From positions 186,001-250,000 of the forward strand of contig JAUIJL010000003.1 of NCBI GenBank assembly GCA_030431255.1: a DNA stretch of 64,000 nucleotides, written 5' to 3'. Shown one piece after another: positions 33,450 through 41,550 of the stretch. The translations under genes were made by a program, and so were the position numbers. The stretch comes from Thermoanaerobaculia bacterium (GTDB taxonomy: Bacteria; Acidobacteriota; Thermoanaerobaculia; Multivoradales; J023). Below the pieces are notes generated by a model. That model was not told the origin of the DNA. It searched no databases and saw only the letters and a list, made by a program, of their open reading frames with translations. Each line of letters starts with the position of its first letter. The stretch's first letter is position 1.

Positions 33450-34477
33450 GCGAGTATGAAGGGTTGACGCCCCTTCTGACCCCCGGGGACATGATCCAAA
33501 ACCGATACCGGATCATTCGGTTGATCGGTCATGGGGGCATGGGTGAGGTCTACCGAGCGTCGGATCTGGCGGCGGATCGGGACGTGGCGGTCAAGATCAT
33601 TCTTCCCGAGCTGCTCGGCAACGACAAGGCGCGCGCGCGATTCGAGCGGGAGGTGCGCTGGACCCGAAGCCTCGACCACCACAACGTCATCAAGATCTTC
33701 GACTACTTGAAGATCCCTGCTATCCCCGGACGTGGCTCTTCCGAGCCCGTGCCCTGTGTGGTCATGGAGCTCTTGGAAGGAGAAAGTCTGGCGGACAGGC
33801 TGGCTCGCTCAAAGGCCCCCATTTCGCCCGAGGCAGCCAAGCCGATCGTGTGTCAAATGGCCGCCGCCCTCTCTGCAGCCCATAAGAAGGGCATCGTGCA
33901 TCGGGACCTAAAACCCGACAATGTCTTCTTGGTAAACCGGGGCTTGGACCAACCGCCTCGGGTCGTGCTGACGGATTTCGGGGTGGCGAGAAAGGGAACA
34001 GATTCAGCTTTTGGGGACTCGGATCTCTCCGAAGAATCATTGACCGCGTCAAACATCATCGTCGGCACCCCGGAATTCATGGCCCCGGAGCTGTTGGAGC
34101 TGGAGGATGCCATTCCCGCCAGTGACATCTACTCCTTGGGCTTGGTCTTTTACGAGATGGTCACCGGGCATCGTCCTTTCGACGACGAGCGACCCCTACA
34201 AGCCCTGTTCAAGCGGGTGCAATACCCCGCGCCGTCCCCGCGTGAATACGTGCCCGAGCTCGACGATGCCACCGTTCAGGTCATCTCCGGCTGCCTTCGC
34301 CGTCGGCCGGAAGATCGGCCCGAGCGCGCGGACTTGGTCATCCATGGCCTCGACGGGGACGACTCCGCCTACCTCAAAAAAGCCTCCGTTTGGGGGCGCG
34401 AGCAGAACTTCACCGCCGGAGTCTCGGCGGTGCTGGCCCTGCTCGTGGCACTGCTGGTGTGGTTCTACTCGGGTTAG
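33446..34477 (+). CDS. Membrane-tethered serine/threonine protein kinase
   Basis: 343 aa with an Hanks-type kinase domain (about 20-285): glycine loop GHGGMGEVY, VAVKII Lys, HRDLKPDN, DFGVAR and APE. The activation loop is Ser/Thr-rich. A single C-terminal membrane helix (about 322-340) ends two residues before the stop. There is no extracellular sensor domain, so input must come from a partner. Translational overlap with the secreted unknown protein upstream suggests these work together with the VWFA pair. It phosphorylates Ser/Thr of unknown targets; FHA proteins such as the one at 63723 are typical readers, but that link is speculative. Confidence 0.93.
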   Translation: MSEYEGLTPLLTPGDMIQNRYRIIRLIGHGGMGEVYRASDLAADRDVAVKIILPELLGNDKARARFEREVRWTRSLDHHNVIKIFDYLKIPAIPGRGSSEPVPCVVMELLEGESLADRLARSKAPISPEAAKPIVCQMAAALSAAHKKGIVHRDLKPDNVFLVNRGLDQPPRVVLTDFGVARKGTDSAFGDSDLSEESLTASNIIVGTPEFMAPELLELEDAIPASDIYSLGLVFYEMVTGHRPFDDERPLQALFKRVQYPAPSPREYVPELDDATVQVISGCLRRRPEDRPERADLVIHGLDGDDSAYLKKASVWGREQNFTAGVSAVLALLVALLVWFYSG

Positions 34478-34495
34478 GGCCGCGCTCCATTTCGC

Positions 34496-35926
34496 TCAGG
34501 CCAGGTCTTCCATCTTCTCTACCGCTTGCTCGAGCTCCTCGAGCGCGGGCTCGAATCCAGCGGTGAAGACGTCCGGGTCGGGCATGATTTCCGGACACGA
34601 GGTGACGCCGATCGAGAGGCGCCCAGCGTAGGAGAAGACCGGTAGGATCACTCCCATGCCGTCGAAGATCGGCCCCATGCCGACCTGTGCCCTCAGGCGG
34701 GCTCCGGCCACATAGAGGGGAATTTGCGGGCCCGGCACGTTGGTGACCACCACGTTGAAGACAGGCCGGTGTCGCTCTGCTAGGTGCATACGGGTGTAGA
34801 GGCGGGCGGCGGCGCCGGCGACGGAGAAGGGCACGATATTTCCGGCGTCGGTGAGGGTACGTGCCCCGACCGCCCGGTTATAGACCTTGGAATCGTAAGC
34901 GCTCGACATGATCTTCATCAGCCGCTCGCCGGCATCGTCGAGATCGGTGGCCAGGGAGACCAACATGGCCGAGACCTGGTTGCCCATGGTGCCCCGTTGC
35001 TCTTCGGACCGCACCGAGATGGGGCACATGGCGACCAAGGGCTGCTCCGGTAGCTCGCCTCGGCCGTCTAAGTATCGGCGCAAGGCACCGGCGCAGAGGG
35101 TGAGGACCACGTCATTGACCGTAGCCGAAACCCGCTTTCGCACCGCTTTGATTCTTTCCAAGTCCATGTGGGCACAATCCCAAACCCGATCCTTGGAGAC
35201 CTTGCCGTTGAGCACCGAGCGGGGGGCGGTAAAGGGAATGGGAGGCGGCTCGACGCGCTCGAAAGCCCAGGTGGCACCGCTGCGGATGACCCCCTTGAGG
35301 GTGTCGGTGACGGCACCGCCGACGCCCTTGGCTCCGGGAACCAATCCTTTTCCCGCTTCTGCCAACAGTCGCAAGCGAGAAGGGCTCGGCTCGGGGGAGC
35401 GCATGGGCGGTTGGGGTACTTCCCTGGGCTCAGGGGACGGATCATAGAGGGCAGACATCATTTCGCTGCCCGAGACGCCGTCGATGGCCGCATGGTGTAC
35501 TTTGGAAATAATCGCCAGGGAGCCTGGTGTCACGTTGTCGATGGAGTTGAGACCTTCGACCACCAAGATTTGCCAAAGGGGGCGATCCCTGGGCAGGGGC
35601 TGGGCCAGCTCCCACTGAACCAAGGCCCTGAGCTCTTTCATGCCACCGGGTTCCGGCAGCTGGGTCTTTTCGATGTGCTGGTCGATGTCGAAGTCGTCTG
35701 CCTCTACCCAATAGGGCTTGCCGAGGTTTAGGGGAACGTCCGCCAGTTTTTGGGTGAAAGTCCGACTGGTGTGGAGACGGGACTCGACCAGCGCTTTCAA
35801 TCGCTCGATATCGAATGGGCCATCCGGGGTGTCGGCGTCGAGGATCGACACGCCGCCGATGTGCATGGGGGAGGTTTCCGTTTCCAAATAGAGAAACGCG
35901 GAATCCAATCCGGTCAGCTGTTGCAT
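34496..35926 (-). CDS. Wax ester synthase / diacylglycerol acyltransferase (WS/DGAT)
   Basis: 476 aa with the condensation-like acyltransferase motif HHAAIDG (HHxxxDG) around residue 150 and the family N-terminus LTGLDSAFLYLET. It also has the PLPRDRPLW and VTNVPGP stretches. It esterifies fatty acyl-CoA with fatty alcohol or diacylglycerol, forming storage wax esters or triacylglycerol at the inner membrane. The upstream gene on the same strand is a lipase-like hydrolase 18 bp away, so synthesis and turnover may be co-regulated. The start is ATG 35926. It is convergent with the kinase gene. Confidence 0.93.
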   Translation of the reverse strand: MQQLTGLDSAFLYLETETSPMHIGGVSILDADTPDGPFDIERLKALVESRLHTSRTFTQKLADVPLNLGKPYWVEADDFDIDQHIEKTQLPEPGGMKELRALVQWELAQPLPRDRPLWQILVVEGLNSIDNVTPGSLAIISKVHHAAIDGVSGSEMMSALYDPSPEPREVPQPPMRSPEPSPSRLRLLAEAGKGLVPGAKGVGGAVTDTLKGVIRSGATWAFERVEPPPIPFTAPRSVLNGKVSKDRVWDCAHMDLERIKAVRKRVSATVNDVVLTLCAGALRRYLDGRGELPEQPLVAMCPISVRSEEQRGTMGNQVSAMLVSLATDLDDAGERLMKIMSSAYDSKVYNRAVGARTLTDAGNIVPFSVAGAAARLYTRMHLAERHRPVFNVVVTNVPGPQIPLYVAGARLRAQVGMGPIFDGMGVILPVFSYAGRLSIGVTSCPEIMPDPDVFTAGFEPALEELEQAVEKMEDLA

Positions 35927-35944
35927 GGGTACGCTCGTATGAAA

Positions 35945-36751
35945 TCAGGTCGCCGGTTGGGCTCGCGCCTCGGCGACCTGTTGGTTGATCGGTCTCGGGT
36001 AGAGGTAGCGCCGCAGACCGTCGCGGCGGAATCGTTGCCACGCCCCCTCGGGCTGTGCCAAGCGATCGGCGATCACGTGCAAAGTCAGGGGGTTGACACC
36101 GAGGCCGCAATGGCTGCCGACGACCTCTACATTCTCGGACATTTCCGTCTCGTCGCCGACGCAGCACTGCCAAGCGGTGATGCCGTCGGTGCGGCTATAA
36201 ACACAGGTGGTAGGAACCGGCGGCGTGCGCCGAACCATCTCATAGGTGAAGTTGTCGATCTCTTCGATCTTCCGCCCGGACATCCGTTCGAAGAGCTGCC
36301 AGCTGTGGTTCGCCCGGGGATTGTCGGTGAAGGGCGAGCCCAAGGTGATCACGGTGCGGATCAGATCCGGCTCGTGGTTGGCGATCCATCGGCTGTAGAC
36401 ACCTCCTAGGCTCCAGCCCACCAGGCTGACCTTGCGACCGTAACGTCGATAGATGCTGCGGATCCGCTTGAGCATCTGCCCTTCCAGCTGGGCTGAGAGG
36501 CCGAGGTTACGCCCTTGCTTCCAGCAGTGGGAGTTGTATCCCTTCTTGTGAAGAAACGTGCGTAAGGGACGGGTCGACCAACCGCTGGCGATGAAGCCTG
36601 GGATGACGACCACCGGATGGCCGTCGCCGTCGGGGCCATCGAGCAGGAAGGGCATGGACACGAAACTCGACGCGTATTCCCAAACAGCGCGACCTTCAGT
36701 GAGCAAATAGCGGATCGGCGGCGGGGGAGTTGCGGCGACTTCCTGTTCCAT
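35945..36751 (-). CDS. Alpha/beta-hydrolase (lipase/esterase-like)
   Basis: 268 aa with the nucleophile elbow GWSLGG (Ser about 118), the oxyanion-side strand VVVIPGF and a C-terminal catalytic His candidate (VVGSHCGLG). It resembles triacylglycerol lipase-like and PHA-depolymerase-like hydrolases without a signal peptide. I prefer ATG 36751, with GGAG 5 nt upstream, over the upstream ATG at 36829. It is first in a two-gene unit with WS/DGAT, which supports a role in neutral-lipid metabolism, but the substrate is unproven. Confidence 0.85.
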   Translation of the reverse strand: MEQEVAATPPPPIRYLLTEGRAVWEYASSFVSMPFLLDGPDGDGHPVVVIPGFIASGWSTRPLRTFLHKKGYNSHCWKQGRNLGLSAQLEGQMLKRIRSIYRRYGRKVSLVGWSLGGVYSRWIANHEPDLIRTVITLGSPFTDNPRANHSWQLFERMSGRKIEEIDNFTYEMVRRTPPVPTTCVYSRTDGITAWQCCVGDETEMSENVEVVGSHCGLGVNPLTLHVIADRLAQPEGAWQRFRRDGLRRYLYPRPINQQVAEARAQPAT

Positions 36752-37107
36752 TCGGTCTCCTTCAGAGCGGTGGGAAAGAATCGGGACGAAGCCCATAGCC
36801 GGCTGGTGGTGCCGAGGTGCGGCATGCATGAAGCCGTGCCTACCCTAAGAAACTGAGCCTGATCATTATATCTAGAAGCAGAGCTGAAGCGGAAATTGGC
36901 GGGCAGCTCCGACTCGCATCTACCAATACCGTCTCGGAATGCAGGCGCCCGCTCGCCGCATGGCGGCATCATCGTGGTCCATGTGAGCGCTTGTTATCTT
37001 TACCTGATTCTCACTCAATCTTCATGAATGGCAGGGAAGGTCGGAGAGTACTGAAAACACGTCCTAAGAAGACTCTTCGAAACAGTCCAAGATGGAGGAT
37101 GCGGAGC
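36752..37107. other. Intergenic region between the divergent lipid unit and the SBP-VWA cluster
   Basis: About 355 bp. It contains a TATAAT promoter for the minus-strand hydrolase (36865-36893), and a weaker plus-strand promoter with TTGTTA (36991-36996), a 17-bp spacer and CTCAAT (37014-37019). A short palindrome GAAGA-C-TCTTC lies near 37070. No coding sequence is evident. Confidence 0.5.
36865..36893 (-). promoter_or_regulatory. Promoter of the hydrolase-acyltransferase unit
   Basis: On the minus strand a consensus TATAAT (36870-36865) has a weak -35 near 36894 with a spacer of 17-18 bp. Transcription would start near 36858, about 107 nt before the hydrolase ATG. Confidence 0.45.
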
Positions 37108-38763
37108 ATGTGGACTGCCTGCCGAGGTTTGAAGTTTTTGATCCTGCTGAGCCTAGCGCTTTGGAGCTTGGCGTGCGGCGGCGAGGCTCCTTCTGGCCCT
37201 GGAGCTGAGAGCACCTCCAAGGAGGCGTCGCGAGCCGGAAGCGGCGGGGTCCGTCTGACCATCGTCTCCGGCTCGGAGAATAAGAGCCTGGAGCCTTTGG
37301 TGGTCGAATACGGCCGTCAGGTCGGCGCCGACATCGAAGTGCGCTACCAAGGCAGCGTCGATATCTCCCTGGCGCTCGAAAACGGTAGGAATGCAGATTT
37401 CGATGCGGTGTGGCCGGCGAACTCCCTGTGGTTGGTGCTCGGCGATCGGCACAAGGTCGTGAAGCACGAGAAGAGCATCATGCGTTCCCCGGTGGTCTTC
37501 GGGGTCAAGAAGTCCGTGGCCGAATCCTTGGGCTGGGTCGACAAGTCGGATTTGCGGGTCAACGACATTTTGGCCGCGGCGGAAGCCGGCAAGCTCCGAT
37601 TCGCCATGACCTCCGCGACCCAAAGCAACTCCGGAGCCTCTGCCTATTTCGGTTTCCTCTCGGCCATGGCCGGCAGCCCCGACGTGTTGTCGATCGAGCA
37701 CCTTGAGGATAAAGAGGTTCGCGATCAGGTTCGACGTCTGCTCAAGACCGTAGACCGTTCCTCCGGCAGCTCGGGGTGGTTGCGGGATTTGGTCATTCAG
37801 TCCTACGATCGATTCGATGCCATGGTCAACTACGAAGCCTTGGTGATCGAGGCGAATCAGGACTTGGAATCCCGTGGTCTGGAGCCTTTTTACGCCATCT
37901 ACCCAATCGACGGCATGACCATCGCCGACTCCCCGTTGGCCTACGTCGACAAGGGAAGCAAGCGCAAAGAGGAGCTCTTCCTCGGGCTCCAAGAGCATCT
38001 CTTATCCCCAACGGTCCAAGCCAGCTTAGGGGCCTTCGGTCGTCGGACGGGCCTCTTGGGTTTGGATGCCGGGTCCATGGATCGCACCGTCTTCCGGAGT
38101 GATTGGGGAATCTCGCCGGAGCGGGTGATTTCTCCCATTCCCGTGCCGGAGGAATCCGTGGTGCGGGCCGCCCTCGAGCTTTATCAAACCGCTTTGCGCA
38201 AACCGTCGTTGACGGCCTATGTATTGGACTACTCCGGATCCATGCGAGGGGACGGCATCGCCCACCTCAAGACGGCCATGGGCACCTTACTCGACAAAGA
38301 GGTGGCTCAACGATACTGGTTACAGCCTTCGCAAGACGATGTCCACATCATCATCCCTTTCGATGGGGCTCCCCGGGCGGTGTGGCAGGCAGAGGGGGCC
38401 GACTCCGCGGACTTGCGTGTGTTGTTGAACAAGATTCGCAGCGCGGAGGCCGGCGGCGGCACCGACATCTACGAGGCCGTCGGCGAGGCGGTTGAGCAAA
38501 TCGGTCGGTACGAAAACCGGTTGGCCGACTTCTTCCCAGCCATCATTCTGATGTCGGACGGCAAGTCCAAGGGTAGCTTGGAGCAGCTCGAAACCCAATT
38601 CCGCACGTCGAGCTTCGCCTACGACGTGCCGATTTTTTCCATCGCTTTCGGCAAAGCGGACGAAAGCCAGCTCGAGGCCTTGGCGGATCTGACTTCTGGC
38701 CGTGCCTTTGACGGCAAGAAAGACTTGGTCAAGGCATTTCGAGCCGCGAAGGGCTACAACTGA
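37108..38763 (+). CDS. Lipoprotein fusing a solute-binding domain to a VWA domain
   Basis: 551 aa. The lipobox LWSLAC lies near residue 20, then an extracellular solute-binding-like domain (about 45-375: DFDAVWPANSLWLVLG, SATQSNSGAS and YPIDGMTIAD). A VWA domain (about 380-550) has MIDAS LDYSGSM and ILMSDGKS. SBP-VWA proteins of this type occur in TelA/XpaC-type stress clusters and are thought to sense ligand at the outer face of the membrane and signal by protein contact. The frame starts at 36991, but ATG 37108 with GGAGG 9 nt upstream directly begins a lipoprotein signal. It is first of five same-strand genes. Confidence 0.87.
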   Translation: MWTACRGLKFLILLSLALWSLACGGEAPSGPGAESTSKEASRAGSGGVRLTIVSGSENKSLEPLVVEYGRQVGADIEVRYQGSVDISLALENGRNADFDAVWPANSLWLVLGDRHKVVKHEKSIMRSPVVFGVKKSVAESLGWVDKSDLRVNDILAAAEAGKLRFAMTSATQSNSGASAYFGFLSAMAGSPDVLSIEHLEDKEVRDQVRRLLKTVDRSSGSSGWLRDLVIQSYDRFDAMVNYEALVIEANQDLESRGLEPFYAIYPIDGMTIADSPLAYVDKGSKRKEELFLGLQEHLLSPTVQASLGAFGRRTGLLGLDAGSMDRTVFRSDWGISPERVISPIPVPEESVVRAALELYQTALRKPSLTAYVLDYSGSMRGDGIAHLKTAMGTLLDKEVAQRYWLQPSQDDVHIIIPFDGAPRAVWQAEGADSADLRVLLNKIRSAEAGGGTDIYEAVGEAVEQIGRYENRLADFFPAIILMSDGKSKGSLEQLETQFRTSSFAYDVPIFSIAFGKADESQLEALADLTSGRAFDGKKDLVKAFRAAKGYN

Positions 38764-38782
38764 TGAGGAGCGTTCGCCGAGT

Positions 38783-39415
38783 ATGAGACCGATCGTACGC
38801 GAGCTGATCGCGGGCACTGCCGCCAGCGCGTTTTTTCTCGCTCTTCTGCCCCAAGGAATTCTCGGATTCTTGCCCTTGCTCGGTCTGGCGGGCGTGGTCT
38901 ACCTCGGGGCTCGGTTGATGCTGCCCGCGCGCTCGGAGCGGGCTGAGCCGTCGTCCGTCGAGCCACCGTCCTTGATCGAGAAGGTATCGGCGGCGGCCCG
39001 ACGATTCACCGATTTATCGACCGTGGTGTCGGGCAAAGAAGCTGCCGCAAATCTGCGCCGGGTCGCGCGGGCGGTCCAGAATTTGGCCAATCAATTCGAG
39101 CGCGAGCCGGAGACGTTGCCGGTCGCCGCGGAGCTTTTGGGTCTGCACATTCCCAGCGCCCTGAGCTTGGCGGAACGCCATGTTTCGTTGGCGGGTCAAC
39201 CCCATCTCGATGCCTCGGCTCGTCAGGAGCTGGAAGAATCCGAGCGCACCATCGGGTTGGTGGCCGACGCATTTGAAGCGCAATATGCGCGTCTATTGGA
39301 GCAGGACGTGAGGGAGCTCAGGGTCGACCGCCTGGTCTTCGAGGAATTGCTACGACTGGACGACCGTCCGGGTCTGATGGGATCCGAGACGGTGGATGAG
39401 AAGGAACGATCATGA
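38783..39415 (+). CDS. XpaC-like membrane protein
   Basis: 210 aa: two closely spaced N-terminal membrane helices (about 8-24 and 30-47) followed by a long, charged alpha-helical cytosolic domain (about 60-210). This layout matches the XpaC family (5-bromo-4-chloroindolyl-phosphate hydrolysis protein), which is usually linked to TelA and VWA proteins. I recognise it from topology and genomic company rather than from a diagnostic motif. ATG 38783 is the probable start; upstream in-frame residues would overlap the SBP-VWA gene. The last four bases overlap the next gene (ATGA). Confidence 0.6.
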   Translation: MRPIVRELIAGTAASAFFLALLPQGILGFLPLLGLAGVVYLGARLMLPARSERAEPSSVEPPSLIEKVSAAARRFTDLSTVVSGKEAAANLRRVARAVQNLANQFEREPETLPVAAELLGLHIPSALSLAERHVSLAGQPHLDASARQELEESERTIGLVADAFEAQYARLLEQDVRELRVDRLVFEELLRLDDRPGLMGSETVDEKERS

Positions 39416-40521
39416 ATTGGAAGCCGTTTGCGGGACTTTTACTTCTGGCAGCCGTCGCCGGTGCCGTCTACTTTTTTCAAGGTACCGAGCAAGGATCGGC
39501 GGGTCCGAAAGGAGCTGACGGCAAGGTCGAGGCCTCTGAGCGAATCGAGGTCCCCTGTTACGTCGGCGGGGAGAAATCCCGCTATTTGAAGAATCCTCGA
39601 GTTCAGGAAATTCTCGCCGAAAAATACGGCCTGGTGTTGAAGGCGACCAAGGCCGGCTCGATCGAGATGGTCACCACTTTGCCGGTGGAGCAGATGAGCT
39701 GCTTGTGGCCGTCCAATCAGGTCGCAGTGGAGCTCTACCGGGGTCGCAGCGGCGTGCCGCCGGCCTTGGCCCAGGAGACGATTTTCAATAGCCCGATCGT
39801 GCTTTATACGTGGGATGTGGTCGCTGAGGCCCTGGCCCAAGAAGGGTTGGTGGAGAGCCGCGACGGCGTGCAGTTTTTGACCGGATTCGATGTGCTCGTG
39901 GGGCACCTCGAGTCCGGAACGTCTTGGCAGGAAATCGGCCTTCCTCAGCTTTTCGGCAAGATCAAGATCTTCTCGACCGATCCACGCAAATCCAACTCCG
40001 GCAACATGTTTTCCGGCCTCATGGCAAATATGCTGAACGGTGGAGACGTAGTGGGCCCGGAAGCGTTGGAGACGGTGCTTCCGAAGCTCAAGAGTTATTT
40101 TGAGCGCATGGGTTATATGGAAAGCAGCAGTGGAGACATCTTTGAGAATTTCTTGAAAACCGGGGTCGGTGCGAAACCGATCGTGGTCGGCTACGAGAAT
40201 CAGCTGATCGAGTTCGCGATCGAAAACCAACGCCATCTTGAAATGCTGAGGCAGCGGATCCGTACGCTTTACCCGGTGCCCACGGTGTGGAGCTCGCACC
40301 CGCTGATGGCCCTGGACTCAAAGGGAAAGCGTTTAATCGAAGCCTTTGAGGATCCCGAGCTCCAGCAGCTGGCTTGGACGCAGCACGGATTCAGATCCGG
40401 CCTGATGGGCGCCCAAAACGATCCCGCGGACCTGCCGGTGACGGGCCTGCCCGCATCGATCGAGGCGGTGGTCCCCATGCCCACTGCCGAAGCCATGGGG
40501 CGAATCATCGACGGCTTGTGA
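39412..40521 (+). CDS. Membrane-anchored solute-binding-like protein
   Basis: 369 aa. A single N-terminal membrane anchor (about 6-22) is followed by a Gly-rich linker and a type 2 periplasmic-binding-like domain (about 45-365). It shares elements with the SBP part of the first gene (SCLWPSNQVAVELYRG compared with DAVWPANSLWLVLG; FSTDPRKSNSGNMFSG compared with SATQSNSGASAYFG). It is thus a paralogous sensor without a VWA domain. There is no ABC permease or ATPase gene nearby, so it probably senses rather than imports. It is translationally coupled to the XpaC-like gene. Confidence 0.8.
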   Translation: MNWKPFAGLLLLAAVAGAVYFFQGTEQGSAGPKGADGKVEASERIEVPCYVGGEKSRYLKNPRVQEILAEKYGLVLKATKAGSIEMVTTLPVEQMSCLWPSNQVAVELYRGRSGVPPALAQETIFNSPIVLYTWDVVAEALAQEGLVESRDGVQFLTGFDVLVGHLESGTSWQEIGLPQLFGKIKIFSTDPRKSNSGNMFSGLMANMLNGGDVVGPEALETVLPKLKSYFERMGYMESSSGDIFENFLKTGVGAKPIVVGYENQLIEFAIENQRHLEMLRQRIRTLYPVPTVWSSHPLMALDSKGKRLIEAFEDPELQQLAWTQHGFRSGLMGAQNDPADLPVTGLPASIEAVVPMPTAEAMGRIIDGL

Positions 40522-40654
40522 TCGTAGCTTCGGCGAGAGATTCGGTCGGTCGGAAGGCCGGCATATCGGCAGCGAAGGGATCGGGTTACAATGCCGATGC
40601 CGACTCATGAATTAGGAAATACGCTCAGTGGACCGCGTGTGAAGGAGAGACGCG

Positions 40655-41494
40655 ATGTTTGGTGCGATAGGACGATGGTTGAAGGCTTTGGCGTACTTGG
40701 TAACCGGTCAGGTGGATTCCGCCCGACGGACCTTGGATACGAATCCCCATGTGATGCGGGCGAAATACGACGAGATCATTCGTGAAAAGACCGCTCGAAT
40801 CCATCAATACAAGCAGGCTGTGGCGCAGATCATTGCCCAAGAGCAGCAGAAGATCAGCAAGATTCGAGGGCTCGGCGAGGAGCTCGAGCGGCTCGAGAAG
40901 CTGAAAGCCGGCGCTTTGGCCAAGGCCAAGCAGGTCACGGAGAAGCTCAAAGCCGAAGGCAAGGGGCCCGAGCAGATCAAGGCCGACGAGGATTACAAGC
41001 GCTGCCTGGCCGCGTACAACGACTTCAACTCTACCTTGCAGGAAAAATCCGCGCGGGTGGAGGAGCTGGAGCAAGACGTCGAGGGCTACCGCAAGACCAT
41101 CACCGACCACAAAGTGCAGCTCGAAGGTTTGCGCCGCGAGCTCGACAAGGTGAAATCCGAGTCGTCGGAAGCGGTGGCGGACATGATCACCGCCCAACAA
41201 GAGAAAGAAATCGCCGATGCCCTCTCGGGCATTGCCCAGGACGGCTCCGAGGAGGAGCTCAACCGTTTGCGCAATTTGCGTCAAGAGGTCCGAGCCGAGG
41301 TCCAGATCTCGAAGGAGCTGGCGGGTACGGACCACAAGCGCACCGAAGAGGAATTCCTGGAATACGCCCGAACCACGGAATCCGCCAGCGAGTTCGATGC
41401 GCTGATCGGGCTTGCGGAATCGGTCGATACGGGTGCGTCCGAAAAGACCGCCTCCGAAAAGACCGCTTCGGAAAAGGCCGGTCTGCCGGAATGA
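40655..41494 (+). CDS. PspA/IM30 (ESCRT-III-like) coiled-coil protein
   Basis: 279 aa, nearly all alpha-helical with a long coiled coil (about 35-205). The N-terminal amphipathic helix (MFGAIGRWLKALAYLV) fits membrane binding by PspA family members, which form ESCRT-III-like polymers that mend or remodel the inner membrane. The C-terminal tail carries a three-copy SEKTA repeat and looks disordered. ATG 40655 has AAGGAGAG upstream. A TACAAT hexamer (40587-40592) in the 133-bp gap could be an internal promoter. The stop overlaps the 19-codon bridging ORF (ATGA) that leads to the AAA+ gene. Confidence 0.87.
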   Translation: MFGAIGRWLKALAYLVTGQVDSARRTLDTNPHVMRAKYDEIIREKTARIHQYKQAVAQIIAQEQQKISKIRGLGEELERLEKLKAGALAKAKQVTEKLKAEGKGPEQIKADEDYKRCLAAYNDFNSTLQEKSARVEELEQDVEGYRKTITDHKVQLEGLRRELDKVKSESSEAVADMITAQQEKEIADALSGIAQDGSEEELNRLRNLRQEVRAEVQISKELAGTDHKRTEEEFLEYARTTESASEFDALIGLAESVDTGASEKTASEKTASEKAGLPE

Positions 41495-41544
41495 TCCGTG
41501 CCGGAATGATCCGTGCCGGAATGATCAGCGCCGGAATGATCAGT
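41438..41544 (+). repeat. Two adjacent 15-bp minisatellites spanning the pspA-AAA junction
   Basis: Three copies of TCCGAAAAGACCGCC-like units (41438-41482) encode SEKTA repeats in the PspA tail. Four copies of GCCGGAATGATCCGT-like units (41485-41544) follow, spanning the pspA stop. Both have a 15-bp period. Each unit of the second array contains ATGA. Confidence 0.85.
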
Positions 41545-41550
41545 CGGTGA
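41491..41550 (+). CDS. 19-aa bridging ORF coupling pspA to the AAA+ gene
   Basis: The reading frame begins at the ATGA that overlaps the pspA stop (41491-41494), encodes MIRAG-MIRAG-MISAG-MISR and stops at TGA 41548-41550, overlapping the GTG start of the AAA+ gene (41547). Terminating pspA ribosomes could restart here and be delivered to the AAA+ start, which has no clear ribosome site. The peptide itself may have no function. It was generated by the 15-bp repeats. Confidence 0.4.
   Translation: MIRAGMIRAGMISAGMISR

Noticed and set aside
41485-41544. CRISPR-like or mobile-element repeat
   Set aside because: A 15-bp head-to-tail minisatellite without spacers, transposase or target-site duplication.
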